The notes under the pieces: generated by a model | Told to the model about the DNA's origin: nothing | Database searches by the model: none | Seen by the model: the letters and a program-made list of their open reading frames with translations, nothing else | DNA from: Actinomadura litoris | GTDB taxonomy: Bacteria > Actinomycetota > Actinomycetes > Streptosporangiales > Streptosporangiaceae | Assembly: GCF_009733595.1 (NCBI RefSeq) | Contig: NZ_WOFH01000006.1 | Span: 372,001 to 436,000, forward strand | Length of the DNA stretch: 64,000 nucleotides | Reading direction: 5' to 3' | Shown: one piece after another, positions 33,167 to 40,666 of the stretch | Layout: each line of letters begins with the position of its first letter | Numbering within the stretch: the first letter of the stretch is position 1 | Program-made: the position numbers and the translations under genes

Positions 33167-33631
33167 ATGAACGAAGCGCACATCACGATCATCGGCTGGA
33201 TCGCCGCCGAGCCCTACTACACCGTGACGACCAACGGCACCTCGTTCCTGTCGATCAGGGTCGGCTGCACGCCGCGCCGCTACGACCGCGAGACCGGCCA
33301 GTGGCAGGACGTCGACACCCTGTTCGTCACCGTCAACTGCTGGCGCGGCCTGGCGGACAACGTCAACGCCTCCGAGTTCCAGCGCGGGCACCCCGTCCTG
33401 GTCACCGGCCGCCTCCGCATCCGCCAGTACGAACGCGACGGCCAGTGGCGCTTCTCCGCAGAGATCGAGGCCACCACCGTCGGCCACGACCTGAGCCGGG
33501 GCACCGCCGACTTCCGTCCCGTCCAGCGCGGCGGAGCGCTGACCGAGGAAGACCGCCAGCAGGCCCGAGAAGTGGCCGACCAGTGGGCCCTGACACCCGT
33601 CACCGAGGGCGAAACAGAGAAAGCGGCCTGA
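33167..33631 (+). CDS. ssb: Single-stranded DNA-binding protein, second paralogue type (SsbB-like)
   Basis: The 154-aa protein has a single OB fold: ITIIGWIAAEPYYTVTTNGTSFLSIRVG, RRYDRETGQWQDVDTLFVTVNCWRGLADNV, GHPVLVTGRLRIRQYERDGQWRFSAEIEATTVGHDL. The C-terminal part is short, and the acidic DDDIPF-type tip that recruits partner proteins in the housekeeping SSB is absent; the protein ends EGETEKAA. This matches the second SSB of filamentous actinobacteria, linked in Streptomyces to chromosome segregation during sporulation. GGAGGAACCC precedes ATG 33167. The gene is 177 bases after the dynamin-like pair. Confidence 0.92.
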   Translation: MNEAHITIIGWIAAEPYYTVTTNGTSFLSIRVGCTPRRYDRETGQWQDVDTLFVTVNCWRGLADNVNASEFQRGHPVLVTGRLRIRQYERDGQWRFSAEIEATTVGHDLSRGTADFRPVQRGGALTEEDRQQAREVADQWALTPVTEGETEKAA

Positions 33632-33789
33632 ACCCCCGCCCACAACCCCACACAAGAAAGCCACCCGAACCAACCCAGCACCCAAAACCCAGCCTCGCCA
33701 CGACCATGGTTCAGGCCCCCTTGGACCGGGCCCGTTAGGCCAGGTCCAACGAGCCAGTAAGGCCCACGAGCCCCATCGAAGCCGCCAGA
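33632..33789. other. Gap after ssb, with decayed repeat material
   Basis: The bases after the ssb stop are rich in C and A on the plus strand (CCACAACCCCACACAAG-like runs), then pass into a degraded version of the repeat unit described at 33790. No gene or clear terminator hairpin is seen. Confidence 0.5.
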
Positions 33790-34260
33790 TTCTCACGGCC
33801 CTCCGGGCCCCCAAGGCCGGGTTCGTAAGGCCGTGAGGCCAGGCCCGCCAGGCGCATGAGACCCATCGGGGCGGTCAGGTTCTCGCGGTCTTCTGGGTCC
33901 ATGAGGTCGGGCTTGTGAGGCCGTGAGGCCAGGTCCGTCGGGCTGATGGGGCCGGTCGGGGCCGTCAAGGTCCTCACGGCCTTCCGGGCCCAGGAGGCCG
34001 GGGCCTATGAGGCTGTGAGGCCAGGTCCCTCGGGCCGAATAGGCCCGTCAGGCGTATGAGGCCTGTCGGGGTGGTCAGGTTCTCGCGGTCTTCTAGGCCC
34101 ATGAGGTCGGGCTTGTGAGGCCGTGAGGCCAGGTCCGTCGGGCCGATGAGGCCCGTCAGGCGCATGAGACCCGTCCGGGCCGTCAGGTTCTTATCGCCTG
34201 ACGGGCTCGTGAGGCCAGGCCCGTCAGACATGTGAGGCCAGGGCTGGAGAGGCCAGGCCT
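33790..34260. repeat. Tandem array of 90-109-bp units built from 18-bp monomers
   Basis: Successive units start TTCTC/TCCTC at 33790, 33880, 33971 and 34080 (lengths 90, 91, 109 and 108), with a decayed fifth from 34188. Units 2 and 4 differ at only three of their first 66 bases; units 1 and 3 resemble each other more, so a dimer has been duplicated. Unit 4 divides into six 18-base blocks, and the shorter units lack one such block. On the minus strand the 18-mers translate into a degenerate hexapeptide repeat (such as PTDLASRPHKPDLMG), but one-base shifts between units break the frame. A decayed copy also lies at about 33720-33789. Confidence 0.88.
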
Positions 34261-34713
34261 TCAGGGAAGTCAGGCCGGGCCCGTCTGGGCAAGCCCATCA
34301 GGCGGGGCCCTGAGGCCAGGGCCGTCGGGGACGTCAGGCGGGGGCGGTCAGGTGGGCTCCGAAGCATTCCCATAGATCGATCGGCGAAGGGAGGGGAGGC
34401 GGCACCAGCGGGCCCTGAGGCGGCGGCTCGCGCGGACAGGGGCTGGGCATGCGACACCCCGTGCACCTGCCCTAGACACCTGCACTAGGCACCCGCCATG
34501 GCGCCCAGTGGCGACCGTCACCGGTACGTTCGCCACGGTCGGCGGGCTGGCGAAGGCGCTGCCCGCGGCGGCGGCGACCAGCTCGCCCGCCGACCGCGCG
34601 GCCCCGCCCGGCGGCGTCGAAGCACCGGCGCCGCGAGTGCCGCGTCGCGACGCTGGTCCCGGGATGCCGGCGCTGGCGATGCGGCGGCTCGGTGACAACA
34701 GGGCCTCGCCCAG
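34261..34713. other. Gene-poor region between repeat array and GGDEF gene
   Basis: The first 100 bases continue the decayed GGCCxGGGCCGTC-type repeat. From about 34,370 the sequence is non-repetitive. Open frames exist on both strands (for example one at 34508 opening MATVTGTFATVGGLAKALPA), but none has a ribosome binding site plus consistent codon bias. I see no feature that I can name here. Confidence 0.45.
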
Positions 34714-34908
34714 GTGTCGAAGTTCTACCGTCCGGACGCCCAGAACAAGAACGAGCTGCCCGAATCCGCCTCGACTGGATCATGGCCCCGAGTGGCCATG
34801 ACAGGTACGAATCCGGCGAAATCCGCGCATGAAGGCAACCCCTTACTGTGCGCCAAGCCGTCGAAGCCCGGTCCTAACAAGCCCCTTGGCCTGGAGGAGG
34901 TTGCCTGA
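34714..34908 (+). CDS. Possible small protein (64 aa) or remnant
   Basis: The frame from GTG 34714 opens SKFYRPDAQNKNELPESAST and ends PNKPLGLEEVA. Its third codon positions are GC-rich in the first third but mixed later, and overall GC is lower than in neighbouring genes, as in transferred or decaying sequence. There is no clear ribosome binding site and no recognised family. It may be a gene remnant. Confidence 0.25.
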   Translation: MSKFYRPDAQNKNELPESASTGSWPRVAMTGTNPAKSAHEGNPLLCAKPSKPGPNKPLGLEEVA

Positions 34909-34974
34909 ACGGTCACCCTCATGTGCGCTCTCGAACGTACTGGTTTCCTGCCCACTCCGCACACGTCGCAACTA

Positions 34975-34987
34975 TTGTGTTACACAA
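34975..34987. promoter_or_regulatory. 13-bp palindrome in the promoter of the diguanylate cyclase
   Basis: TTGTGT-T-ACACAA is a perfect palindrome ending 23 bases before the ATG at 35011, in the AT-richest part of the upstream region. Its position over or just after the promoter suggests a repressor site. Streptomyces GGDEF genes are often under BldD, but this sequence is not a clear BldD box, so the regulator is unknown. Confidence 0.45.
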
Positions 34988-35010
34988 CGTGATGCGCGTA
35001 AGGGGGAAGG

Positions 35011-36300
35011 ATGACGGCAGTGCAGTCGTCCGCCGAGGACCGTGGTGGGGAACTGGCCCACAGGCCCCGGCGCCGTACGTTCCCAGGGCGCAGGTCCCTG
35101 CTCATGATCTACGTGCCGGCCGTGGTCGCCGTCCACGCGGGGCTGATCATCGCTGGGCTCGTCACCACTTCTCCGGAGGTCGATGACTTACTGACGTTCG
35201 TTGCGCTGCTGGCCTGCGGTGCGGTGTGCATCGAGGCGACGCGGCGGCTGGGCATTCCGGCTGGTGTCGGCCGTGACCTGCTGTCGGCCTGGTGGCTGCC
35301 GGTGGCGCTGCTGCTGCCCCCGTTGTACGCGCTGCTGATGCCGATTCCGCTCCAGGCGCTGTTGCAGTTCCGCGTGCTCCGGACGCTCGTCCACCGCCGG
35401 GTGCTCGTCGCCTCGGCGCTCGGCATCGCGGGGGCGTGTGCGTCGGTGGTGTTCCACCTCGTCGTGAAGGATCCGCTGGACGCGGCGCCGGGCTGGGTCG
35501 TGGACGTCTACCCCGGAGTGCCGGCGGCGGTCGGCTGCGCGGCCCTGTTCACGGTGGTGAACACGGTGCTGGTGGCGGTTGCCGCACATGCCGCCAACCC
35601 GGAGAGCCGCTGGCGGGACGTCCTGTGGACACGCGAGAGCCTGCTGCTGGACGTGGTGGACCTGTGCGTCGGCATCCTCGTGGCGATCACGAGTTCGCTG
35701 ACACTGGGCCTTCTCCTCCTGGCGCTGCCGCCCGTGATGCTGCTGCAACGCAGCCTGATGCACCAGCAACTCCAGGCCGCCGCGAGGACGGACGCCAAGA
35801 CCGGCCTGCTCAACGCGGCGGCCTGGCAACGGGAGGCCGCCACGGAACTGGCCCGAGCGCTGCGCACCCACGACCCCCTCGCGGTGCTGCTGATCGACAT
35901 CGACCACTTCAAGCGCGTGAACGACACCCACGGACACCTGATCGGCGACGAGGTGCTGGTCGGCGTGGCCAACACACTGGACCACCAGCTACGCGACTAC
36001 GACCTGGTCGGACGGTTCGGCGGAGAGGAGTTCGTCGCCCTGCTACCGGGCACCGACACCGTCGAGGCATGCCGGGTGGCCGAACGCCTCCGTGGCCGGG
36101 TGCGCAGGCTGGCCGTGCCCACCGAGGATGGAACGGTCGTCGTCACGGTGTCCATCGGCGTCTCCCTGTACCGGACGCACGGAGAAGACCTCATAGAACT
36201 CATGGCCGCCGCCGACCTGGCGCTCTACCGAGCGAAGGCGTCCGGCCGCGATCGCGTCTGCCTCCCCGCCCTGGAGGGCCCCAAGGCACCCGGCAAATAA
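35011..36300 (+). CDS. Membrane-anchored diguanylate cyclase (GGDEF)
   Basis: The 429-aa protein makes cyclic di-GMP from two GTP. About six hydrophobic segments fill residues 30-240 (LLMIYVPAVVAVHAGLIIAGL through LGLLLLALPPVMLL). The GGDEF domain begins at ARTDAKTGLLNAAAW (about 258). It contains LLIDIDHFKRVNDTHGHLIGDEVL, active-site GGEEF at 337-341 and an intact inhibitory I-site RxxD (RDYD, 328-331) five residues upstream, so product inhibition is expected. No EAL domain is present. GGGGGAAGG lies right before the ATG. It is the only secure gene in a repeat-rich stretch of 4.2 kb. Confidence 0.95.
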   Translation: MTAVQSSAEDRGGELAHRPRRRTFPGRRSLLMIYVPAVVAVHAGLIIAGLVTTSPEVDDLLTFVALLACGAVCIEATRRLGIPAGVGRDLLSAWWLPVALLLPPLYALLMPIPLQALLQFRVLRTLVHRRVLVASALGIAGACASVVFHLVVKDPLDAAPGWVVDVYPGVPAAVGCAALFTVVNTVLVAVAAHAANPESRWRDVLWTRESLLLDVVDLCVGILVAITSSLTLGLLLLALPPVMLLQRSLMHQQLQAAARTDAKTGLLNAAAWQREAATELARALRTHDPLAVLLIDIDHFKRVNDTHGHLIGDEVLVGVANTLDHQLRDYDLVGRFGGEEFVALLPGTDTVEACRVAERLRGRVRRLAVPTEDGTVVVTVSIGVSLYRTHGEDLIELMAAADLALYRAKASGRDRVCLPALEGPKAPGK

Positions 36301-36696
36301 ACCCCCACAACCACCCCCGGCATCAGCTGCAACGACCAAGCAGCGCAACCCAACCCCACCCGCCCCCCTCCACAACTCGACCCCCGACAACCATTACGCC
36401 CCCGACCACAACTGCTACGCGACTACCAACTACTCTCCTCGGCTTCTGCGAGCTAAGGCACTCCACCCTGGCGGTCCTAGCGACTGCCGTACGACCCGTA
36501 CGACCCCGGCCCCCCAGGGAGATGGCCGTGGCTGTGGCCACTGAACGCCGCGGCCCGGCCATCACCGAGGGACAACCCGAAGTTGGCCGGCCCCCAAGCA
36601 GCTGCGCTCAGCCCACCCCGCGCCCTGACCAGACAATCGCGCCCTGGGCACAGACGCGACACAGGCTGCAAGCAGCCCCACGACCCGAGCCCCCAC
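36301..36696. other. C-rich, G-poor strand segment after the GGDEF gene
   Basis: For about 130 bases the plus strand is almost entirely C and A with few G (CCCCCACAACCACCCCCGG and similar), a strong strand asymmetry. It is followed by mixed sequence that includes two adjacent copies of CGTACGACC near 36490. No terminator hairpin or gene is apparent. Confidence 0.5.
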
Positions 36697-37017
36697 ACGG
36701 GTCCCCACGGCGGGTCCCCCACAGCGGGTCCCCCCACCGGCGGGGGCCTATGGCGGGTCCCCCACGGCGGGTCCCCTCCACGGCGGGCCCCCACGGCGGG
36801 TCCCCCCGCCGACGGGCGCCTGTGGCGGGTGCCCCATGGCCGGGTCTCGCGGCGGGTCCCCTCCACGGCGGGTCCTCTCCATGGCGGGTGCTCTCACGGC
36901 GGGTCCTCTCCATGGCGGGTGCTCTCACGGCGGGTCCCCTCCACGGTGGGCGTTCTCACGGCGGGTCCCACGGTGGGCGCTCCCACAGTGGGCGCTTCTA
37001 TGGCGGGGCGCTCCCCG
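36697..37017. repeat. Tandem array of 15/16-bp GGCGGGT-core units
   Basis: The core GGCGGGT recurs every 12-27 bases about 18 times. In the best part, alternating 16- and 15-base units form a 31-base dimer present in two identical, adjacent copies (36864-36894 and 36895-36925). Flanking units are more diverged, and late units change the core to GGTGGGC. Dimer expansion implies recent slippage or unequal exchange. All three frames are open on the plus strand through part of the array, but translation is low-complexity and unsupported by a start site. Confidence 0.88.
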
Positions 37018-37148
37018 TGACAGAGCGCTTCCATGGTGGATAGGTGCCCTCGTGGTCGGCGTGCCCCCACGGTGCGGTTGAGGTGATTCGCAGCCGCCTG
37101 AAGGGCGCGGCCGGTCCCTTCGCTGGGCGCCGGTGAACGGCGGCACCG

Positions 37149-37282
37149 CGCAGCTCGCGCAGCTCACGGGGCTCACGAGCTCACGCAGCTCACGCAGCTC
37201 ACGCGGCTCACGCAGCTCACGCGGCTCACGCAGCTCACGGGGCTCGCGCAACTCACGTGGCTCACGGGGCTCACGCGGCGCA
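37149..37282. repeat. Tandem array of fifteen 9-bp units
   Basis: Units of the form CGCAGCTCA (variants CGCGGCTCA, CGGGGCTCA, CGTGGCTCA, CGCAACTCA) occur 15 times head to tail; one unit is only eight bases. AGCT and GCTC cores make the strand partly self-complementary. Plus-strand translation would give Ser-Arg-Gly/Ser tripeptides and the minus strand Arg-Glu-Pro/Leu tripeptides. The eight-base unit shifts frame inside the array, which argues against coding. Confidence 0.93.
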
Positions 37283-37809
37283 TGCCGGGGCGCTGGACTG
37301 GCTGCGCCTGGTCTGCGCGGGTTGAGTAGCCCGGCCGGGAAAGAGACGGCGAATGGCCTGGGCGGCCGGGTGCCCCTCGCTGAGCTGCGGCACTTGCGCG
37401 CGGGTAAAGCGTTGTTGGACGTCGGAGCCGTCGAGCTTGGATAGTCCGAGGTGCGGTCCTCGCTGCGTGATGTGGGACGCGTTTGCTGGACGTCGCAGTC
37501 GTCCAACCCGGGCGGTTCTCGCGGCGGCACCTGCTGGCGCCCCGGCCCCGGGCGCCACATCCGCCGCGCGCCGCACCCCGTTTACCGCAGAGGACGGTCC
37601 CGGGCTGGCGGAGCAGGAGCGGGTGCGGGTGCGGATGCCGGTTCTTTGACCCGCATCGCCTGAGCGCGCCTAGGCGCAGGTGGGGCTGGGGGCGTTGCGA
37701 GCGTGGCGGGCTCGGTTGCCTGCCACGTTCTGTGGTTTTAGCTGGTTGGCGTCGCGACTCGCCGGGAGGGGGTGTGTGGGGTGGGCTAATTCGGTTGTTC
37801 GGTGTTCTG
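37283..37809. other. Gene-poor gap before the DinB-like gene
   Basis: The region contains an imperfect duplication, GTTGGACGTCGGAGCCGTCG near 37414 and GCTGGACGTCGCAGTCGTCC near 37484, and a GC hairpin candidate GGCGCCC-CGGCCCC-GGGCGCC near 37540. Several open frames cross it but none shows a ribosome binding site with a recognisable product. Confidence 0.45.
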
Positions 37810-38484
37810 GTGCGGCATTACGTTGCCGAAGTGGACCTCTTCTCACGTTCTTGGACGGCATTGCGCGCGGCGGTCGACGGCCTTTCCGGGGAGGACTGGG
37901 AGCGGCCGTCCGGCTGTTCCGGGTGGCTTGTGCGGGACCTGGTGTGCCACCTGATCATCGACGCGCAGGACGTCCTGATCACGCTGGTCACCCCCACCGA
38001 CGCCGAGCCGACCGTGGACGCGGCCACCTACTGGGACCTCGTCGATCCTCCGACCGGTGAGGACCCGCTGGACGCGCTGATCCCCCGGCTGGCCGCCGCC
38101 TACGGCGAGCCGAGGTGGCTCAAGTTCCACTTCGACGACATCGGCTCCGCCGCCGGACGTGCCGCCGACCTCGCCGACCCGGAAGTCCGCGTCAGCACCC
38201 AGGACAAGGTGCTGACGACCGGGGACTACCTGTCCGCCTACGTCATGGAATGGACGCTGCACCACCTCGACCTGATCGTGAACCTTCCCTCGGCCGCCGA
38301 ACCGCCCGCCGAGACCCTCGCCGCCGCTCGCGCGTCCCTGGAGAAGATCGCCGGAGTGTCCATTCCGGCGACGTTCTCCGACACCGACGCCCTGCGGATC
38401 GGGACCGGGCGCCGTCCGCCGACGGAGGAGGAGAAGGCCGCGCTCGGCGAGCTGGCCGCGCGGATTCCCTTCGTGCTGGGCTGA
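37810..38484 (+). CDS. Mycothiol-dependent maleylpyruvate isomerase-like / DinB-fold protein
   Basis: The 224-aa protein matches the actinobacterial family with a MDMPI N-terminal (DinB-like four-helix) domain. SWTALRAAVDGLSGEDWERPSGCSGWLVRDLVCHLI carries the conserved W-P-S-x-C-x-GW-V-D-x-x-HL pattern, and the second metal-ligand region is YVMEWTLHHLDLIVNLP. Most relatives are thiol-S-transferases or isomerases using mycothiol; the true substrate is unknown. Start GTG 37810 is tentative because no strong ribosome binding site is visible; earlier in-frame GTGs exist. Confidence 0.78.
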   Translation: MRHYVAEVDLFSRSWTALRAAVDGLSGEDWERPSGCSGWLVRDLVCHLIIDAQDVLITLVTPTDAEPTVDAATYWDLVDPPTGEDPLDALIPRLAAAYGEPRWLKFHFDDIGSAAGRAADLADPEVRVSTQDKVLTTGDYLSAYVMEWTLHHLDLIVNLPSAAEPPAETLAAARASLEKIAGVSIPATFSDTDALRIGTGRRPPTEEEKAALGELAARIPFVLG

Positions 38485-38673
38485 CGTGCCCGGCCGCGCT
38501 CGTCCCGTCTGGGAGTTCGGTGCCGCTGTGTAGGTGCCCCAACGATGTTCCGGGCCGGGACGACGGCGCTGGGTCCGGTTCGCGGGCGGCCGTTCCTTCG
38601 CCCCGCGCCGCTGTTCGATGCGGTGCGGGGTGAGCCGCCAGCGAGTTGCCGCCGAGGGTCCTCCGCTGCGCCT

Positions 38674-38706
38674 GGGTGGGGGGCGGGGGCCTGTGGTGGG
38701 GGTGGG
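38674..38706 (+). other. G-quadruplex-capable sequence upstream of ettA
   Basis: Five runs of three to six G (38674-38676, 38678-38683, 38685-38689, 38698-38702, 38704-38706) are separated by loops of one to eight bases. This satisfies the usual G4 pattern and lies about 90 bases upstream of the ettA ATG on the coding strand. The wider 38485-38797 gap holds no gene. Confidence 0.5.
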
Positions 38707-38797
38707 ATCTGCGGGGTGGTCGGCTGAGGGGACGTCGTGGCGGGTGGGGAGGGGAACTGCGGCGAAACGGCGCCGTGGACCCCCTACCCTTGTGAAT

Positions 38798-40462
38798 ATG
38801 GCCGAGTACATCTACACGATGCAGCGCGTGCGCAAGGCACATGGAGACAAGGTCGTCCTGGACGACGTCACCCTGCACTTTCTGCCGGGCGCCAAGATCG
38901 GCGTCCTGGGGCCGAACGGCACCGGTAAGTCGACGCTGCTGCGGATGATGGCCGGTCTGGAGCAGCCGTCCAACGGCGACGCGCGGCTGATGCCGGGCTT
39001 CACCGTCGGGATGCTGCAGCAGGAGCCGCCGCTGAACGAGGAGAAGACCGTCCTCGGGAACGTGGAGGAGGGCGTCGCCGAGACCAAGGCGATGGTCGAC
39101 CGGTTCAACGAGATCGCCGAGAAGATGGCGACGGACTACTCCGACGAGCTGATGGAGGAGATGGGCAAGCTGCAGGAGCAGCTCGACCATCGCAACGCCT
39201 GGGACCTCCAGAGCCAGCTCGAACAGGCGATGGACGCGCTGCGCTGCCCTCCGGGCGACGCCGAGGTGACCAAGCTGTCGGGGGGTGAGCGCCGCCGGGT
39301 CGCGCTGTGCAAGCTGCTGCTGGAGGCGCCCGACCTGCTGCTGCTGGACGAGCCCACCAACCACCTGGACGCCGAGAGCGTGCAGTGGCTGGAGCAGTTC
39401 CTCGCCAAGTACGAGGGGACCGTCCTGGCCGTCACCCACGACCGGTACTTCCTCGACAACGTGGCCACCTGGATCCTGGAGCTGGACCGGGGCCGCTGCT
39501 TTCCTTACGAGGGTAACTACTCCACCTACCTAGAGAAGAAGGCCGACCGGCTGAAGGTCGAGGGCAACAAGGACGCCAAGCGCAAGAAGCGCCTCCAGGA
39601 CGAGCTGGAGTGGGTCCGGTCGAACCCCAAGGCGCGGCAGACCAAGTCCAAGGCCCGCCTGGAGCGGTACGAGGAGATGGCGGCGGAGGCCGCCAAGACC
39701 CGCAAGCTGGACTTCGAGGAGATCCAGATCCCGCCGGGCCCGCGCCTGGGCAACACGGTGATCGTGGCCGACAAGCTGACCAAGGGCTTCGACGACCGCC
39801 TTCTGATGGACGACCTGTCCTTCAACCTGCCGCCGAACGGCATCGTCGGCGTGATCGGTCCGAACGGCGTCGGCAAGACCACGCTGTTCCGGATGATCGT
39901 CGGCGAGGAGCAGCCGGACGGCGGTGAGCTGCGGCTCGGCGAGACCGTGCAGGTCTCCTACGTCGACCAGGGACGCGGCGGCATCGACCCGAAGAAGACG
40001 GTCTGGCAGGTCGTGTCGGACGGGCTCGACCACATCAACGTGGGCCAGGTCGAGATGCCCTCCCGCGCCTATGTCGCGGCGTTCGGGTTCAAGGGGCCCG
40101 ACCAGCAGAAGCCGTCCGGGGTACTGTCGGGCGGCGAGCGCAACCGGCTCAACCTGGCGATGACGCTCAAGCAGGGCGGCAACGTCCTGCTGCTGGACGA
40201 GCCCACCAACGACCTCGACACCGAGACCCTGTCGAGCCTGGAGAACGCCCTGCTGGAGTTCCCCGGCTGCGCCGTGATCACCTCGCACGACCGGTGGTTC
40301 CTCGACCGGATCGCCACGCACATCCTCGCGTGGGAGGAGGGCTCGAACTGGTTCTGGTTCGAGGGCAACTTCGCCGACTACGAGAAGAACAAGATCGAGC
40401 GTCTCGGCGCCGACGCCGCCCGTCCGCACCGGGTCACGCACCGCAAGCTCACCCGCGACTAG
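38798..40462 (+). CDS. ettA: ABC-F translation factor EttA (energy-dependent translational throttle)
   Basis: The 554-aa soluble ATPase has two complete ABC cassettes: Walker A GPNGTGKST and GPNGVGKTT, signatures LSGGERRRVALC and LSGGERNRLNLA, and Walker B LLLLDEPTNHLD and LLLDEPTNDLD. The start MAEYIYTMQRVRKAHGDKVVLDDV and the arm region about residues 95-140 (EGVAETKAMVDRFNEIAEKM) are typical of EttA, which binds the ribosomal E site and senses the ATP/ADP ratio. Closely spaced KARQTKSKARLERYEEM forms the inter-domain linker. ATG 38798 is preferred over the in-frame GTG 38792. A strong terminator follows at once. Confidence 0.97.
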   Translation: MAEYIYTMQRVRKAHGDKVVLDDVTLHFLPGAKIGVLGPNGTGKSTLLRMMAGLEQPSNGDARLMPGFTVGMLQQEPPLNEEKTVLGNVEEGVAETKAMVDRFNEIAEKMATDYSDELMEEMGKLQEQLDHRNAWDLQSQLEQAMDALRCPPGDAEVTKLSGGERRRVALCKLLLEAPDLLLLDEPTNHLDAESVQWLEQFLAKYEGTVLAVTHDRYFLDNVATWILELDRGRCFPYEGNYSTYLEKKADRLKVEGNKDAKRKKRLQDELEWVRSNPKARQTKSKARLERYEEMAAEAAKTRKLDFEEIQIPPGPRLGNTVIVADKLTKGFDDRLLMDDLSFNLPPNGIVGVIGPNGVGKTTLFRMIVGEEQPDGGELRLGETVQVSYVDQGRGGIDPKKTVWQVVSDGLDHINVGQVEMPSRAYVAAFGFKGPDQQKPSGVLSGGERNRLNLAMTLKQGGNVLLLDEPTNDLDTETLSSLENALLEFPGCAVITSHDRWFLDRIATHILAWEEGSNWFWFEGNFADYEKNKIERLGADAARPHRVTHRKLTRD

Positions 40463-40472
40463 TCCGCCTCGG

Positions 40473-40510
40473 ACGGCCGTGTGACCACCACCGGGTGGTC
40501 ACACGGCCGT
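40473..40510 (+). terminator. Strong intrinsic terminator of ettA
   Basis: ACGGCCGTGTGACCACC, loop ACCG, GGTGGTCACACGGCCGT forms a perfect 17-bp stem beginning 10 bases after the ettA stop, followed by TCTGTT. It is the longest simple hairpin I found in the window. Confidence 0.92.
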
Positions 40511-40666
40511 TCTGTTCGTGGACGGTCCGTGTGTTCCGGTGTGTTCTCCGTCTCGGTGCCGCGCGGGGGCGCACTCGGCTGGCCTGCTGTTTCTGGTGTT
40601 TCGTCCGGCTGGTCGTCGGGCGCGTAGATCCGCTCCGGGTAGCATCGGGCGAACGGCGGAGCCCCC

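Noticed and set aside
33790..34260. Possible CRISPR or REP/BIME elements
   Set aside because: Units are continuous and degenerate rather than short repeats with unique spacers, and no palindromic REP core is seen.
33735..34466. Three consecutive minus-strand open frames (80, 85, 80 codons) over the 18-bp repeat array
   Set aside because: They overlap in different phases, lack ribosome binding sites, and exist because 18-base repeats keep frames open. They may be a decayed repeat protein, but I cannot support them as genes.
37149..37282. Possible CRISPR array
   Set aside because: The 9-bp units are directly contiguous with no unique spacers, and no cas genes are in the window.
36925..37560. 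A 211-codon minus-strand frame with Arg-Glu-Pro/Leu tripeptide repeats
   Set aside because: The repeats come from the 9-bp array and the rest is low-complexity; there is no start signal or homologous domain.
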